DNA of 49,992 bases, taken from the NCBI GenBank assembly GCA_964626885.1, contig CAZVJA010000012.1:1-49992 (forward strand). The letters run 5' to 3'. Position numbers and translations under genes: made by a program. A model generated the notes under the pieces. That model had not been told where the DNA came from. It did not search any database and saw only the letters and a list, made by a program, of their open reading frames with translations. Below, piece by piece: positions 1 to 8,789 of the stretch (the stretch's first letter is position 1; each line of letters begins with the position of its first letter). Source of the stretch: CAZVJA01 sp964626885 (GTDB lineage Bacteria > Planctomycetota > Planctomycetia > Planctomycetales > Planctomycetaceae).

Positions 1-10
1 ATGAGAAATT

Positions 11-967
11 TCACCCGCGCGGGTGGCAACGTTTATGAACCGCTTTCAGTCGGCTGTGCTCGACGTGCGTGTAGATCTGCGTCGTCTGAATGCTGGCGTG
101 ACCGAGCATCTCCTGCAGGGCGCGGATCTCGGCACCACCCGCGAGCATGTGCGTGGCGAAGCTGTGCCGCAGCGTGTGCGGGCTCACTTCACTGCTCGCG
201 CCGATCCGCGCGGCGTACTTCTTGACCAGGTTCCAGATCATAATTCGCGACAGCCGCTTGCCTCGCTTCGACACGAACAGCCACTCCGATTCGCCGCGCT
301 GGCTCATCGCCGGGCGTTCGTGTTGCAGATACGCTTCGAGCGCGGCACGGGCGACCGGGTTGAGCGAGACGATCCGTTCCTTGTTCCCCTTGCCGACGCA
401 CCGGCAGAAGCTTTCGCTCAGATGCACGTCCTTCACCTTGAGTGTCGCCGCTTCCGACGCGCGGCATCCAGTGGCATACAGAAGACACAACAGCGCGCGG
501 TCCCGAAGCGGAAAGCGATCGTCCGGAGTCGGCGCGGCGAGCAGCTTGTCGACGCGGTCCGGGCTGAGCACTTTGGGAAGGTGTTGCCACAGTTTGGGAG
601 CGTTCAGCAGATCGACGGCACTCTCGAGAAGCACTCCTTCGAGCACCAAGTAGCGAAAGAACATCTTAATGGAAACGAGGTGCCGCGCGATCGACGTCGC
701 CGCTAGGTTGCGCTTGTGCAGATGTCCCAGATAGTTGGAAAGGATCTTGAGATCCACCTTCTGAATCGAGCCGGGGCCCTTCTCGCGATACCAATTCATG
801 AACTGTGCGAGGTCGGACGCGTACGCTTTCACCGAGTTCTGCGACATACCGCATTCGGCGCTCAGGTAGCGGAGGAAGTCCGGCAGGTGCGCGGAAGGGG
901 CGGGACCAACCACCCTGGCGGTCGGCGAAACAGAATTCGCTGTCGGCGGGCGTTTGCGCGGCGGCAT
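11..967 (-). CDS. Tyrosine recombinase, XerC/XerD type
   Basis: Predicted 318-residue site-specific recombinase of the phage-integrase (tyrosine recombinase) family; such enzymes typically resolve chromosome dimers at dif with a partner. The N-terminal SAM-like DNA-binding domain covers about residues 28-112 and the catalytic domain about 133-315. The catalytic set is complete: R169 (in TGCRASE), K193 (in GKGNKER), H264 and R267 (in HTLRHSFATHML), H290 (in LGHASIQTT) and nucleophile Y299 (in IYTHV). The frame stays open upstream to 1264, but that part is low-complexity and overlaps the helicase gene, so the start MPPRKRPP at 967 is preferred; it gives the usual family length. No phage or integron gene lies nearby, which favours a housekeeping Xer role over an integrase. 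XerC cannot be told from XerD by eye. Confidence 0.9.
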   Translation of the reverse strand: MPPRKRPPTANSVSPTARVVGPAPSAHLPDFLRYLSAECGMSQNSVKAYASDLAQFMNWYREKGPGSIQKVDLKILSNYLGHLHKRNLAATSIARHLVSIKMFFRYLVLEGVLLESAVDLLNAPKLWQHLPKVLSPDRVDKLLAAPTPDDRFPLRDRALLCLLYATGCRASEAATLKVKDVHLSESFCRCVGKGNKERIVSLNPVARAALEAYLQHERPAMSQRGESEWLFVSKRGKRLSRIMIWNLVKKYAARIGASSEVSPHTLRHSFATHMLAGGAEIRALQEMLGHASIQTTQIYTHVEHSRLKAVHKRCHPRG

Positions 968-1151
968 CCCAATTAGTTCCGTGGCAGTATTTGGAAAAGT
1001 CGAGGAGGATCGAAGATCGAAAATGGAAGAAGAAAGGATACTGGTGCAAACCTCGCAGCCGTCAGTCTTTCCCTGGCCCCGAATTCCTGAATCCTGATCC
1101 CTCACGTCAAAGATCGGCCGTTGGTACGGGAGAGCTTGAAGAACCGGGAAA

Positions 1152-3539
1152 TCAGCGGATTCCGACCGGTTGTAAGGGGCATTTCGAGACGACAAACGTC
1201 TCGCTGCGGCCGTTGTCGCGGAACTCGACGGTGACTGTGCGGTGTTTGGCGAATCCGCCGACACCGACGACCTGGCCTAATCCGTAGAGAGGATGGCGGA
1301 CCGTCATCCCCATGTCGAATCCAACCGGGAGGGGGGTCTCGGCAGAAGACATTCCGTTCAACTCGTTGAGCAGGTCTGCCCCGGTTTTCAATCGGGAACG
1401 AAGATCGCCGTTGGCCGGCGCGGTCGTTCCCGTGCCGGACTCCCGCTTATTCCTCTGCTTGACGATGGGAGTGCTTGCGTCGTCGAAGTCGGAATCCGAT
1501 TCCGACCACCGTGCGTCTATCTTCTTCGCGGGCGAGCCGGGATCGTCCTCTTCGAACTGCTCGTCAGCGAACTCGTCGTTTGACTCATCCACGGCTATCG
1601 AGCCGGCGATCTCGCGCGGGACGAACTCCGTTTCACGCAGGAAGCCGCTCGGGATCGAATAATTTCGGCGGCCGCGAAAATCGCGGAGTTGCGTGTGCGT
1701 GAGATACAGGCGTTCGCGCGCCCGGGTGATTCCGACGAACAACAGGCGCCGTTCTTCCTCAAGTTCGCGAGGATCATCGGCCCGGAGCGCCCGTTCGTGC
1801 GGAATCAGATTTTCTTCGACCGCCACGATGAATACGACGGGATACTCGAGCCCCTTTGCGGCGTGCAAAGTCATGAGCGTTACTTTGCCCTGGTCGGGCT
1901 CGTCACTTAACCCATCGAGGTCGCTGACCAGACTGGCTGCCTCGAGGAATCCTTCCAGCCCCGCCTCCTCGCCGAAGGTCTCATCGAACTGGCGGGCCGC
2001 AGTGAGCAACTCCTCGACGTTTGCCAGGCGCTCGAGATCCTGTTCGGTACCGCTTTGCTGTAGGTGCTCGCTGTAACCCGAAGCGTGCAAGGCATCGCGG
2101 AGCATCGGCTCGACTGGTCCAGCCGCACGTGTCGCCAGATGATCGATCAGCCCGGCGAAACGTTCGAGGGAATTGATGGCGCGCTTGGCAAGTTGAGGAA
2201 CTTCTTTCGCCCGTCCGGCGGCTTCCAGCATGTTCGTCTGATTTTGGTATGCCCACTGCGCGAGCCGGTCGAGCGTCGTTTTGCCGATTCCGCGAGTGGG
2301 GACATTCACGACGCGGCGGAAGGCGGCTTCGTCGTCCGGGTTCTGTACCAGCCGCAAATAAGAGAGCATGTCCTTGATTTCCGACCGCTCGTAGAACGCG
2401 ACACCGGCCGCGACTTGAAACGGAATGCGCATCCGCGCCAGCGCCCGCTCTACTTCGCGCGAGAGCGCATTCACCCGGTAAAATATGGCGAAATCGGACC
2501 AGTTGTACTTGCTGGAATCGACCAGCCGGAGAATCTCCTCCGCGATCGCTTCCGCTTCGCGCACGCCGTCGACGCAGAACAGCAATTCGACCGGCACACC
2601 TTCGGGATTGTCGGTATGCAGCGATTTATGCTTGCGATGCACGTTGTGTGCAATGAGGGCATCGGCCGCCCTCAGAATTCGCTGAGTACTGCGGAAGTTC
2701 TGTTCGAGACGAACGACCGCCGTGTTCGGGAAGTCGGCTTCGAACCGCAAAATGTTGTCGATCCGCGCGCCGCGCCAGCCGTAAATCGATTGATCGGGAT
2801 CTCCTGTGGCACACAGGTTCGGATGATCCTGCGATAAGGCCACGACCAGACGGTACTGCGCCAGATTGGTGTCCTGATACTCATCGACCAGCACGTAACG
2901 AAACCGCGCATCGTATTCCGCGCGGATCTCGGGGCTTTCGGAGAAGATGGTAACGACGTGCAGCAACAGGTCATCGAAGTCGACGGCGTTCGAGTGCAGC
3001 AGCTTCTTCTGGTATTCGGGAAAGACACGCGCGACCACCGCCTGCATGTGGTCGCCGACCCGTTCCTCATGGAACCGCGCGAACTGCTCGGCGGTGAGCA
3101 AATCGTTTTTCGCCCGGCTGATTCGCTCGAGGATTCGTGCCGGCGGAAAATGCACGGCATCAAGATCGAGTTCACCGAGGACGTCTCGAACGATCTGCCG
3201 CTGATCGGCGGTATCCAGGATGGTGAAGTTGGGACGCAGCCCGACAACATCTGCACGCTCGCGCAACACACGCGAACAGAACCGATGAAAGGTGCTCACC
3301 CAGACCCGCCGACCGGGGAGCAGATCCGCGACGCGCGTGGCCATTTCTCCGGCCGCTTTGTTCGTGAAGGTGATCCCCAGAATTTCGTGGGGATCGACCC
3401 CCTGTTCGACCATGCGGGCAATGCGACGAGTGATGACGCGCGTTTTTCCGGAACCTGGACCGGCCAAAACCAATAGCGGACCGTCGAGATGCTCGACAGC
3501 TTGACGCTGGCTGGGTGTTAAATCGTCGTTAGCTGCCAC
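1152..3539 (-). CDS. pcrA: ATP-dependent DNA helicase, UvrD/PcrA family
   Basis: A 795-residue superfamily 1A 3'-5' helicase used in repair and replication-fork maintenance. Visible motifs in order: Q motif region LTPSQRQAV near residue 8, Walker A GPGSGKT at 27-33, TFTNKAAGEM (motif Ia), Walker B DEYQDTN (motif II), the GDPDQSIYGWRGA stretch (motif III), QNFRST (motif IV), VTLMTLHAAKGLEYP (motif V) and VGITRARERLYLTH (motif VI). An acidic linker leads to a C-terminal Tudor-like domain (from about GMTVRHPLYGLGQV), as in PcrA, where it contacts RNA polymerase. The recombinase gene follows 184 bases downstream on the same strand. Start at 3539 matches the normal PcrA N terminus. Very sure of family; PcrA versus UvrD is naming only. 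Confidence 0.95.
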   Translation of the reverse strand: MAANDDLTPSQRQAVEHLDGPLLVLAGPGSGKTRVITRRIARMVEQGVDPHEILGITFTNKAAGEMATRVADLLPGRRVWVSTFHRFCSRVLRERADVVGLRPNFTILDTADQRQIVRDVLGELDLDAVHFPPARILERISRAKNDLLTAEQFARFHEERVGDHMQAVVARVFPEYQKKLLHSNAVDFDDLLLHVVTIFSESPEIRAEYDARFRYVLVDEYQDTNLAQYRLVVALSQDHPNLCATGDPDQSIYGWRGARIDNILRFEADFPNTAVVRLEQNFRSTQRILRAADALIAHNVHRKHKSLHTDNPEGVPVELLFCVDGVREAEAIAEEILRLVDSSKYNWSDFAIFYRVNALSREVERALARMRIPFQVAAGVAFYERSEIKDMLSYLRLVQNPDDEAAFRRVVNVPTRGIGKTTLDRLAQWAYQNQTNMLEAAGRAKEVPQLAKRAINSLERFAGLIDHLATRAAGPVEPMLRDALHASGYSEHLQQSGTEQDLERLANVEELLTAARQFDETFGEEAGLEGFLEAASLVSDLDGLSDEPDQGKVTLMTLHAAKGLEYPVVFIVAVEENLIPHERALRADDPRELEEERRLLFVGITRARERLYLTHTQLRDFRGRRNYSIPSGFLRETEFVPREIAGSIAVDESNDEFADEQFEEDDPGSPAKKIDARWSESDSDFDDASTPIVKQRNKRESGTGTTAPANGDLRSRLKTGADLLNELNGMSSAETPLPVGFDMGMTVRHPLYGLGQVVGVGGFAKHRTVTVEFRDNGRSETFVVSKCPLQPVGIR

Positions 3540-4181
3540 TTCCGGGAATCCGCGCTGGTTGGTAATGAGAGGCTTTGGAATCGCCCCTGCCTGGGAGGCG
3601 ACAGGGTGATCCCATGTGATAAGAATCGTTTATTTCTTCCGCATCATAAGTTTCTGCCGCAGGGCGTGGCCAGGGAAGAGGGAGATTCTCAAATCTCAAA
3701 GTACTTCGCAGGTCAGGAATTGCGACATGTCGAGAATTTCGCACCCTGTGCGGTCAGATCTGTTCTCGAAATCTTAATTCTTCGCCTCACGGTAAATGCC
3801 TGATCGCGACAGCAGGGACAAGGCACTGGATGGCCGGGGGAATTGCACAAACAGAACAGGTTCATTAGACTGCCGGCGGTAAGGGGGATTTTGTCGATTA
3901 CGGCGACATTGCCTGTGTCGCGTCAGTAACGGCCAAACCAGATCCTGCTGGCCCCGTTAGGCTGGCGACCTCGATTTTTGGCGTTTGGGACCATTCGACT
4001 TCGACGATATAGAACGAAATGTCTCGAAGTTCGGATTCTCCGGCGGAAGACAGGGAGGCGAGCAGTCAACGCCGGTTCGATATCAGCATTTTCGCGGAGG
4101 CGGTTCCTGCCCCGCCCCCCGATCCCTTCGCCACGGAGTGAATCAACGATGCTTGGGAACAGAATTCGAATGGAGAACACA
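3540..4181. other. Gene-free stretch between divergent genes
   Basis: This interval of about 640 bases separates the divergently transcribed helicase gene and the exported-protein gene, so promoters for both should be here. I found no convincing -35/-10 pair, no RNA gene and no strong inverted repeat. The reading frame of the downstream protein is open through 3978-4181, but the encoded residues before 4149 are arginine-rich and look like untranslated leader. Confidence 0.5.
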
Positions 4182-6365
4182 ATGCGCAGATTTGCGAGCA
4201 GAACGATCGTCCGCCGGAGCTTGGCCTGTGTGCTGGGGGCTGTGATGGTCGCATCGGCGGCTTGGACCTACGCCGCCAGCATGGAAGACGCACCGGGACT
4301 GGTGGGAATTCTTCCCAACGAACCTCCCGACGATCTGATCATGGAATCATTCGCGATTCTGGGAGGGAACTGGGAGAAGTGGAGCACGGGCGTCGCGGAA
4401 GACGTCATTAAGCTGTATGTCGGCGATGTTAAAGACGCTGCCGCACAGCGGAAGGCACTCGCCGGTTTGCGTGCGAAGGTCGGCGTGATGGACAAGGCGC
4501 TCGATGACTCGCGATACCAATCGATCTATGATCAGTTGCTCGAGGTTCGCGGTAAACTCGTCCGCCGTCTCGACCTGGCAGACGCCATCCTTAACACGCT
4601 CGATCAAAAGCCCGAAGCAGTGAAAGAAGCGAAGTTGAAAGAAGCCCGTGCCAAGGTTTCGAGCGCGGTAGCGGCTTTGGAGAGCGATCTGCAAAAGGTA
4701 GTCGGCGGATCAGCATGGCTGCCCTATGTCCGCGCTGCGGAGATCAAGAAAGCGATTCAGGATGGCAAATCGTCCGATGTATCGCTCGACACGGCCCGAC
4801 AGCGGATCGCCGCCGTCGGTACCTTGAAAGATGAGAAACAGAAGCAGTTCTTGTCGCGCCCGGCATTTGGTGTGCTCGGAAAAGCGCTCGATGAATTGCA
4901 GGCTGGCAATCAAGCGGAAGTAAAGCCGGTGGATGCGCCCGCGTTGCGGGCCGCCCTGGCGGAAGTCGTGAAAGCGGTCGAAGCTTACGAATTGAACAAC
5001 ACATCCGCGTCCGCCAAGAGCGTTCGCGCGGCATTAGACGGCGTTAACAAGTCGGCGCTGGACGGCAATACCGTCGGTGATGTCATTCGTTCGCACTACA
5101 TGAACTACAACTTCCAGATCGTTGCCAACGAGAAATTCCTCAGCCGGTTGGCGCGCAACGAACACACGGAAAGCGGCCCGGTGCGAGACTTCATTCTGGG
5201 AGCGAATGTTTCCGGCGACCAAACCACTTCGACGACTTCGTCGATTGATCTGAAGCCGAGCGATTCCGGTATGAAGATGAACGTCACGATCAATGGAGTC
5301 ACGCAAAGCAGCACTGCCGGCGCGACCGATCAGGCCACCATCTACACGCAAGGTTATCACACATTCCAGGCCGCCAAGCCAGTGCTCTTCGATGGCGAAA
5401 AGTTGAGCACCGAACCGGCCCAGATGGTGTATGTTGACGCGAACAATCAGACGGTCGGCGCAAGCACCCGTTACGATCGTACTCTCTTCGGAGGCTTGGC
5501 GCGCGGGATTGCACAGAACGAGGCTGCGAAGAAACGCTCGCAATCGGAAGCGATTGCCGAACAGCGTCTGACAGATCGCGTTCTGCCGCAGTTCGACACC
5601 CGACTCAACGACGGCGTGAAGAAGGCGAACGACCGCTTGCAGGGGGACATGAAGAAGCGGCTACAGGATGCCGGTGTCTATCCAACCTCGGTTCGCGTCC
5701 GCTCGAATGAAAGCTACGTCCGTTACAGCAGCCTGGTTGGTACCGGCGACGAATTGTCGGGGGATATTCCAAACCCGACCCCGGTCGAGCGTGGTGGAAT
5801 GGCCGCTCACATTCATGAAAGCCTGATCAACAACAGTCTCGATCGGATGAAATTCGCCGGCCGCACGATGACCGACGAAGACATCCGCGCCGAATTGCAG
5901 CGGTTCGCCACGAGCCTGCTCGGTCGCGAGGTCAAACTGGGCCAGCCGAAGGCCGCGGGAGAAGCAGCCGACAAGACGAGCACACTGGTTTTCGCGGACA
6001 CTGATCCGGTTCGCGTGCAGATCGGTAACGGCAGCATCAACTTGATTCTCCGCGCGGGCTTCAAGCAGGAAGGGAAAGAGGATATCCCGACGCAGGTCAT
6101 TACGGTTCCCATTTCCTTGAAGGTACAAGGGGAGAAGGTGATCATCGATCGTGGCGTTGTGCAGGTCGCGCCGGCTGCTCCTCCGGAAGATACGGCGAAG
6201 CAGGTTGTGCGGGCTGGTGTGATGCGGAAGAAGATCGAAGACGCTCTGGGAACACGTGAGGCCGATCGCAAGTTGAAGATTGCCCGCGAGGGTACATCAG
6301 ATATCTCGATCACTTTGACCCACCTGAAGGCCGCGAATGGGTGGCTCACGGTCTGGGCTGACTAA
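4182..6365 (+). CDS. Large exported protein of unknown function
   Basis: About 727 residues. The N terminus is a clear export signal: a basic stretch (MRRFASRTIVRRS), a hydrophobic core (LACVLGAVMVASAA) and a likely signal-peptidase site near WTYAA. The start at 4182 is chosen because GGAG lies seven bases upstream; an in-frame ATG at 4149 with a GGAG further away is possible. The mature protein is rich in Ala, Lys and Asp, with a helical region of about 250 residues, a Ser/Thr-rich middle, and a C-terminal part that looks beta-rich (LNLILRAGFK-like segments around 6030-6130). No catalytic motif or membrane segment beyond the signal is seen. I do not recognise the family; similar long exported proteins occur in planctomycetes. 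It is monocistronic, ending at a strong terminator. Confidence 0.8.
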   Translation: MRRFASRTIVRRSLACVLGAVMVASAAWTYAASMEDAPGLVGILPNEPPDDLIMESFAILGGNWEKWSTGVAEDVIKLYVGDVKDAAAQRKALAGLRAKVGVMDKALDDSRYQSIYDQLLEVRGKLVRRLDLADAILNTLDQKPEAVKEAKLKEARAKVSSAVAALESDLQKVVGGSAWLPYVRAAEIKKAIQDGKSSDVSLDTARQRIAAVGTLKDEKQKQFLSRPAFGVLGKALDELQAGNQAEVKPVDAPALRAALAEVVKAVEAYELNNTSASAKSVRAALDGVNKSALDGNTVGDVIRSHYMNYNFQIVANEKFLSRLARNEHTESGPVRDFILGANVSGDQTTSTTSSIDLKPSDSGMKMNVTINGVTQSSTAGATDQATIYTQGYHTFQAAKPVLFDGEKLSTEPAQMVYVDANNQTVGASTRYDRTLFGGLARGIAQNEAAKKRSQSEAIAEQRLTDRVLPQFDTRLNDGVKKANDRLQGDMKKRLQDAGVYPTSVRVRSNESYVRYSSLVGTGDELSGDIPNPTPVERGGMAAHIHESLINNSLDRMKFAGRTMTDEDIRAELQRFATSLLGREVKLGQPKAAGEAADKTSTLVFADTDPVRVQIGNGSINLILRAGFKQEGKEDIPTQVITVPISLKVQGEKVIIDRGVVQVAPAAPPEDTAKQVVRAGVMRKKIEDALGTREADRKLKIAREGTSDISITLTHLKAANGWLTVWAD

Positions 6366-6422
6366 CGAGTTCCGAACCGGATGGCTGATCCGTCCGGCAG
6401 TGAGTGAATCCTGGTAAAGTTC

Positions 6423-6458
6423 GACGGGGTGGTCGCAAGATCGCCCCGTCTTTTTTTT
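6423..6458 (+). terminator. Intrinsic terminator with a GCAA tetraloop
   Basis: A 12-base-pair stem (6423-6434 with 6439-6450, ten Watson-Crick and two G-T pairs) closes a GCAA loop at 6435-6438 and is followed at once by eight T residues (6451-6458). It sits 58 bases after the stop codon of the exported-protein gene and before the kinase gene. GNRA tetraloops are known to stabilise RNA hairpins. This is the clearest intrinsic terminator I found in the window. Confidence 0.9.
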
Positions 6459-6557
6459 GCCTCGCGGTGACCGGCTCATACGGCTCGAGGGAGGGGGCCG
6501 ATAACAGTTGATACGGTTCGGTCGACCAGTCGTCCTTTTCAGAAAACGCCGATCACG

Positions 6558-7490
6558 ATGACTGTTGCCACCTCAGCTCCTCAACTTTCGATTTCGATTA
6601 ATGCAGCGCTACCGCGGCAGTCTGCAGGAAATCCGTCAGCTGTTCAGCCCCAATTTGAAGGAACTGTTCCTTCGGGCCTGGAGGTTCTCTATTTCCTCGG
6701 GCGCGGGGCGTTCTCTGAAGTCTGGAAGGTGCGGCAAGAAATGTCGGGACGGGTGGTCGCGCTGAAACGGCTCCGGCCCGAATGGCGCGAAAATGTGACC
6801 GCACGGCAGCTGCTCCGCAACGAAGCCGAAGTAGGGCGCGCCGTGAAGAGTGCGCACGTCGTGCGGGTCCACTACTCGGAAACGAGCGGCGAAGATCCCC
6901 ACCTGCTTCTGGAATTCCTCGAGGGATGCTCACTCGAACAGATGTTGCGGGATTCCGAGAGGCTGACGGTCCGCAAGTCCGTCTGGATCGCGCGGCAATG
7001 TGCCGTCGGTTTAGCGGATTTGGAACAAGCAGGCTACGCGCACGGCGATCTGAAACCCGCGAACGTATTTGTTAACCCACTTAGCGAGGTCAAACTGGTC
7101 GATCTCGGCTTCGCGCGGCCTTTCCGGTTAGAACGTTCCGGTACGCTCGTGGGCACGCCGGAATACATGGCTCCCGAATCGCTCTGCCCGGCGGATGTTC
7201 ACCCGGGGCAGATCGACATCTACAGTCTCGGCGTCACGCTGTTTCGGATGTTGGCCGGCCAGCTTCCATTTTCCGCCGATTCCGCGGCCGACACGCTGCA
7301 GTTGCAACGGAGTGCGCGTCCGCCGCAGCTGCGGAAGCTTTGTCCTGAGGCTCCCATCGAGTTAGTGGAATTTGTGGGCAGACTGCTCGCCAAGCACCCC
7401 CTGCGCCGTCCGGAGAACATGCAGGTGGTGGTGCGTGAGCTACTCCGCTTTGAACTGGCGGCATTGACGGCCCCCGGCGGTGCGGCGTAG
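6558..7490 (+). CDS. Serine/threonine protein kinase, Hanks type
   Basis: A 310-residue predicted cytosolic protein kinase. The glycine-rich loop is LGRGAFSEV (48-55), the ATP-anchoring lysine is K70 in VALKRL, and a candidate alpha-C glutamate follows near residue 89-91. The catalytic loop reads HGDLKPAN (D164), so it is a non-RD kinase: Gly replaces the usual Arg. The magnesium motif is DLG (182-184) rather than DFG, a common bacterial variant. The activation segment ends GTPEYMAPE. The last 40 residues contain no membrane helix or sensor domain, unlike many planctomycete kinases, so the signal it reads is unknown. The start has no obvious Shine-Dalgarno sequence. It may be transcribed with the XdhC-type gene 153 bases downstream. 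Confidence 0.92.
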   Translation: MTVATSAPQLSISINAALPRQSAGNPSAVQPQFEGTVPSGLEVLYFLGRGAFSEVWKVRQEMSGRVVALKRLRPEWRENVTARQLLRNEAEVGRAVKSAHVVRVHYSETSGEDPHLLLEFLEGCSLEQMLRDSERLTVRKSVWIARQCAVGLADLEQAGYAHGDLKPANVFVNPLSEVKLVDLGFARPFRLERSGTLVGTPEYMAPESLCPADVHPGQIDIYSLGVTLFRMLAGQLPFSADSAADTLQLQRSARPPQLRKLCPEAPIELVEFVGRLLAKHPLRRPENMQVVVRELLRFELAALTAPGGAA

Positions 7491-7643
7491 CGAGGAGATT
7501 GCTTTTCTTGGGTGTCGGGCTCGCTTCCGGCCGCCTCGTCCCGCGAATCTGCCAGACTGTTGGCCCGCTCTATCTCTCGCGGTACGATGGAATCGTACGG
7601 CGTTCCCTTCCGAAGGCCGGCGAGCCAACAGAGAAAGTTCTCC

Positions 7644-8732
7644 ATGCGCGAAGTGATTCGAGAGTTGGTCGATGTGGTCCGGCGGGGAGAGCCGGTGGCC
7701 AGCACGCTCCTGGTGGAAACACGCGGTTCAACACCGCAAAAGGCCGGTGCGGCGATGCTCGTCTTTCCGGACGGCTCGCAGGCGGGAACGCTCGGGGGGG
7801 GGTGCGTTGAAGCGGAAGTCAAACGCCGCGCACTCCGACTGCTGGACGACGGCGAACGGGAGATCCTCAGTTTTCAGCTCGACAGCGACTACGGCTGGGA
7901 CGACGGTCTGATCTGCGGCGGCCGGATGCGTATGCTCGTCGATCCGCTCCGGCCCGGGGATGATCTGTCGTATGTTCACCTGCTGGGGGAATTGGCGGAC
8001 TCGGGAGCCGGCTACACAGAAGCCATTGTGCTCGACGCGGAAAATAGCGGCGGAACCGTGGCCGACCGGTTCTTGATCGGTGACAGCGGAGAAATCCTCG
8101 CGTCGAGAGGTCGGGGACCGATCCCGGAAGGGTTGATCGCGAACTTGCGTCCCGCGTCGATGCGATCTCGTCCCTATGTGGCCGGCGGGATTTCGTATCT
8201 GCCCCGCTTGCAGCGCTGTCGGCTGTTGATTGTCGGCGGCGGGCACGTCGGGCAAAAAGTGGCGGAACTGGCCGCTCAAGCCGACTTCGACATTTGGGTT
8301 GTCGATGACCGCGAACAGTATTGTAATCCCGAGCGTTTTCCGCAGGCTTCCCGCTTGATTGTGGGACCGATCGACGCTTCCCTGAGCGGTCTCGATATCG
8401 ATGCTGATACGTATTGCATCATCGTGACGCGCGGGCACAATCACGATGAAGAGGCGCTCTACCATCTTGCCGAGAAGCCGGCACGATACGTCGGCATGAT
8501 CGGCAGCCGGCGGAAAATCAAGCTGATCTTCGAGGACTTGCTCCGCGAAGGAATTTCGCGAGAGGCGCTCGCCCGCGTGTATGCACCGTTGGGGTTGAGC
8601 ATCGGCTCGCAAACTGTCCCGGAAATCGCGGTGAGTATCGTCGCGGAGTTGATTGCACATCGAAACCTGGGACAAGTTCCGGAAGCCTATCGGGCTCCTA
8701 CTCTGATGGAGGAGATCAAGAACGTCGTCTGA
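7644..8732 (+). CDS. XdhC/CoxI family protein
   Basis: About 362 residues with the two-part XdhC/CoxI layout. The N-terminal part (about 1-100) carries the family signatures ETRGSTPQKAGAAM, GTLGGGCVE (49-56) and DGLICGG with a conserved Cys (C91). The C-terminal Rossmann domain starts at LLIVGGGHVG (195-203) and includes GMIGSRRKIK. Family members bind molybdenum cofactor and help to insert it into xanthine dehydrogenase-type enzymes. No molybdenum hydroxylase gene is in this window, so the client is unknown. The frame is open upstream to 7512, but the start at 7644 (MREVIRELV) matches the usual family N terminus. The amidohydrolase gene follows after 57 bases. Confidence 0.88.
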   Translation: MREVIRELVDVVRRGEPVASTLLVETRGSTPQKAGAAMLVFPDGSQAGTLGGGCVEAEVKRRALRLLDDGEREILSFQLDSDYGWDDGLICGGRMRMLVDPLRPGDDLSYVHLLGELADSGAGYTEAIVLDAENSGGTVADRFLIGDSGEILASRGRGPIPEGLIANLRPASMRSRPYVAGGISYLPRLQRCRLLIVGGGHVGQKVAELAAQADFDIWVVDDREQYCNPERFPQASRLIVGPIDASLSGLDIDADTYCIIVTRGHNHDEEALYHLAEKPARYVGMIGSRRKIKLIFEDLLREGISREALARVYAPLGLSIGSQTVPEIAVSIVAELIAHRNLGQVPEAYRAPTLMEEIKNVV

Positions 8733-8789
8733 TGTGGATACATCCGCCAGAGAGGATGAGCCCGTCTGATGAGAGGGGGAAACTTGGAA

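Noticed and set aside
11..1264. Longer 417-residue version of the recombinase
   Set aside because: The extra residues before 967 are low-complexity, overlap the helicase gene and are absent from the family.
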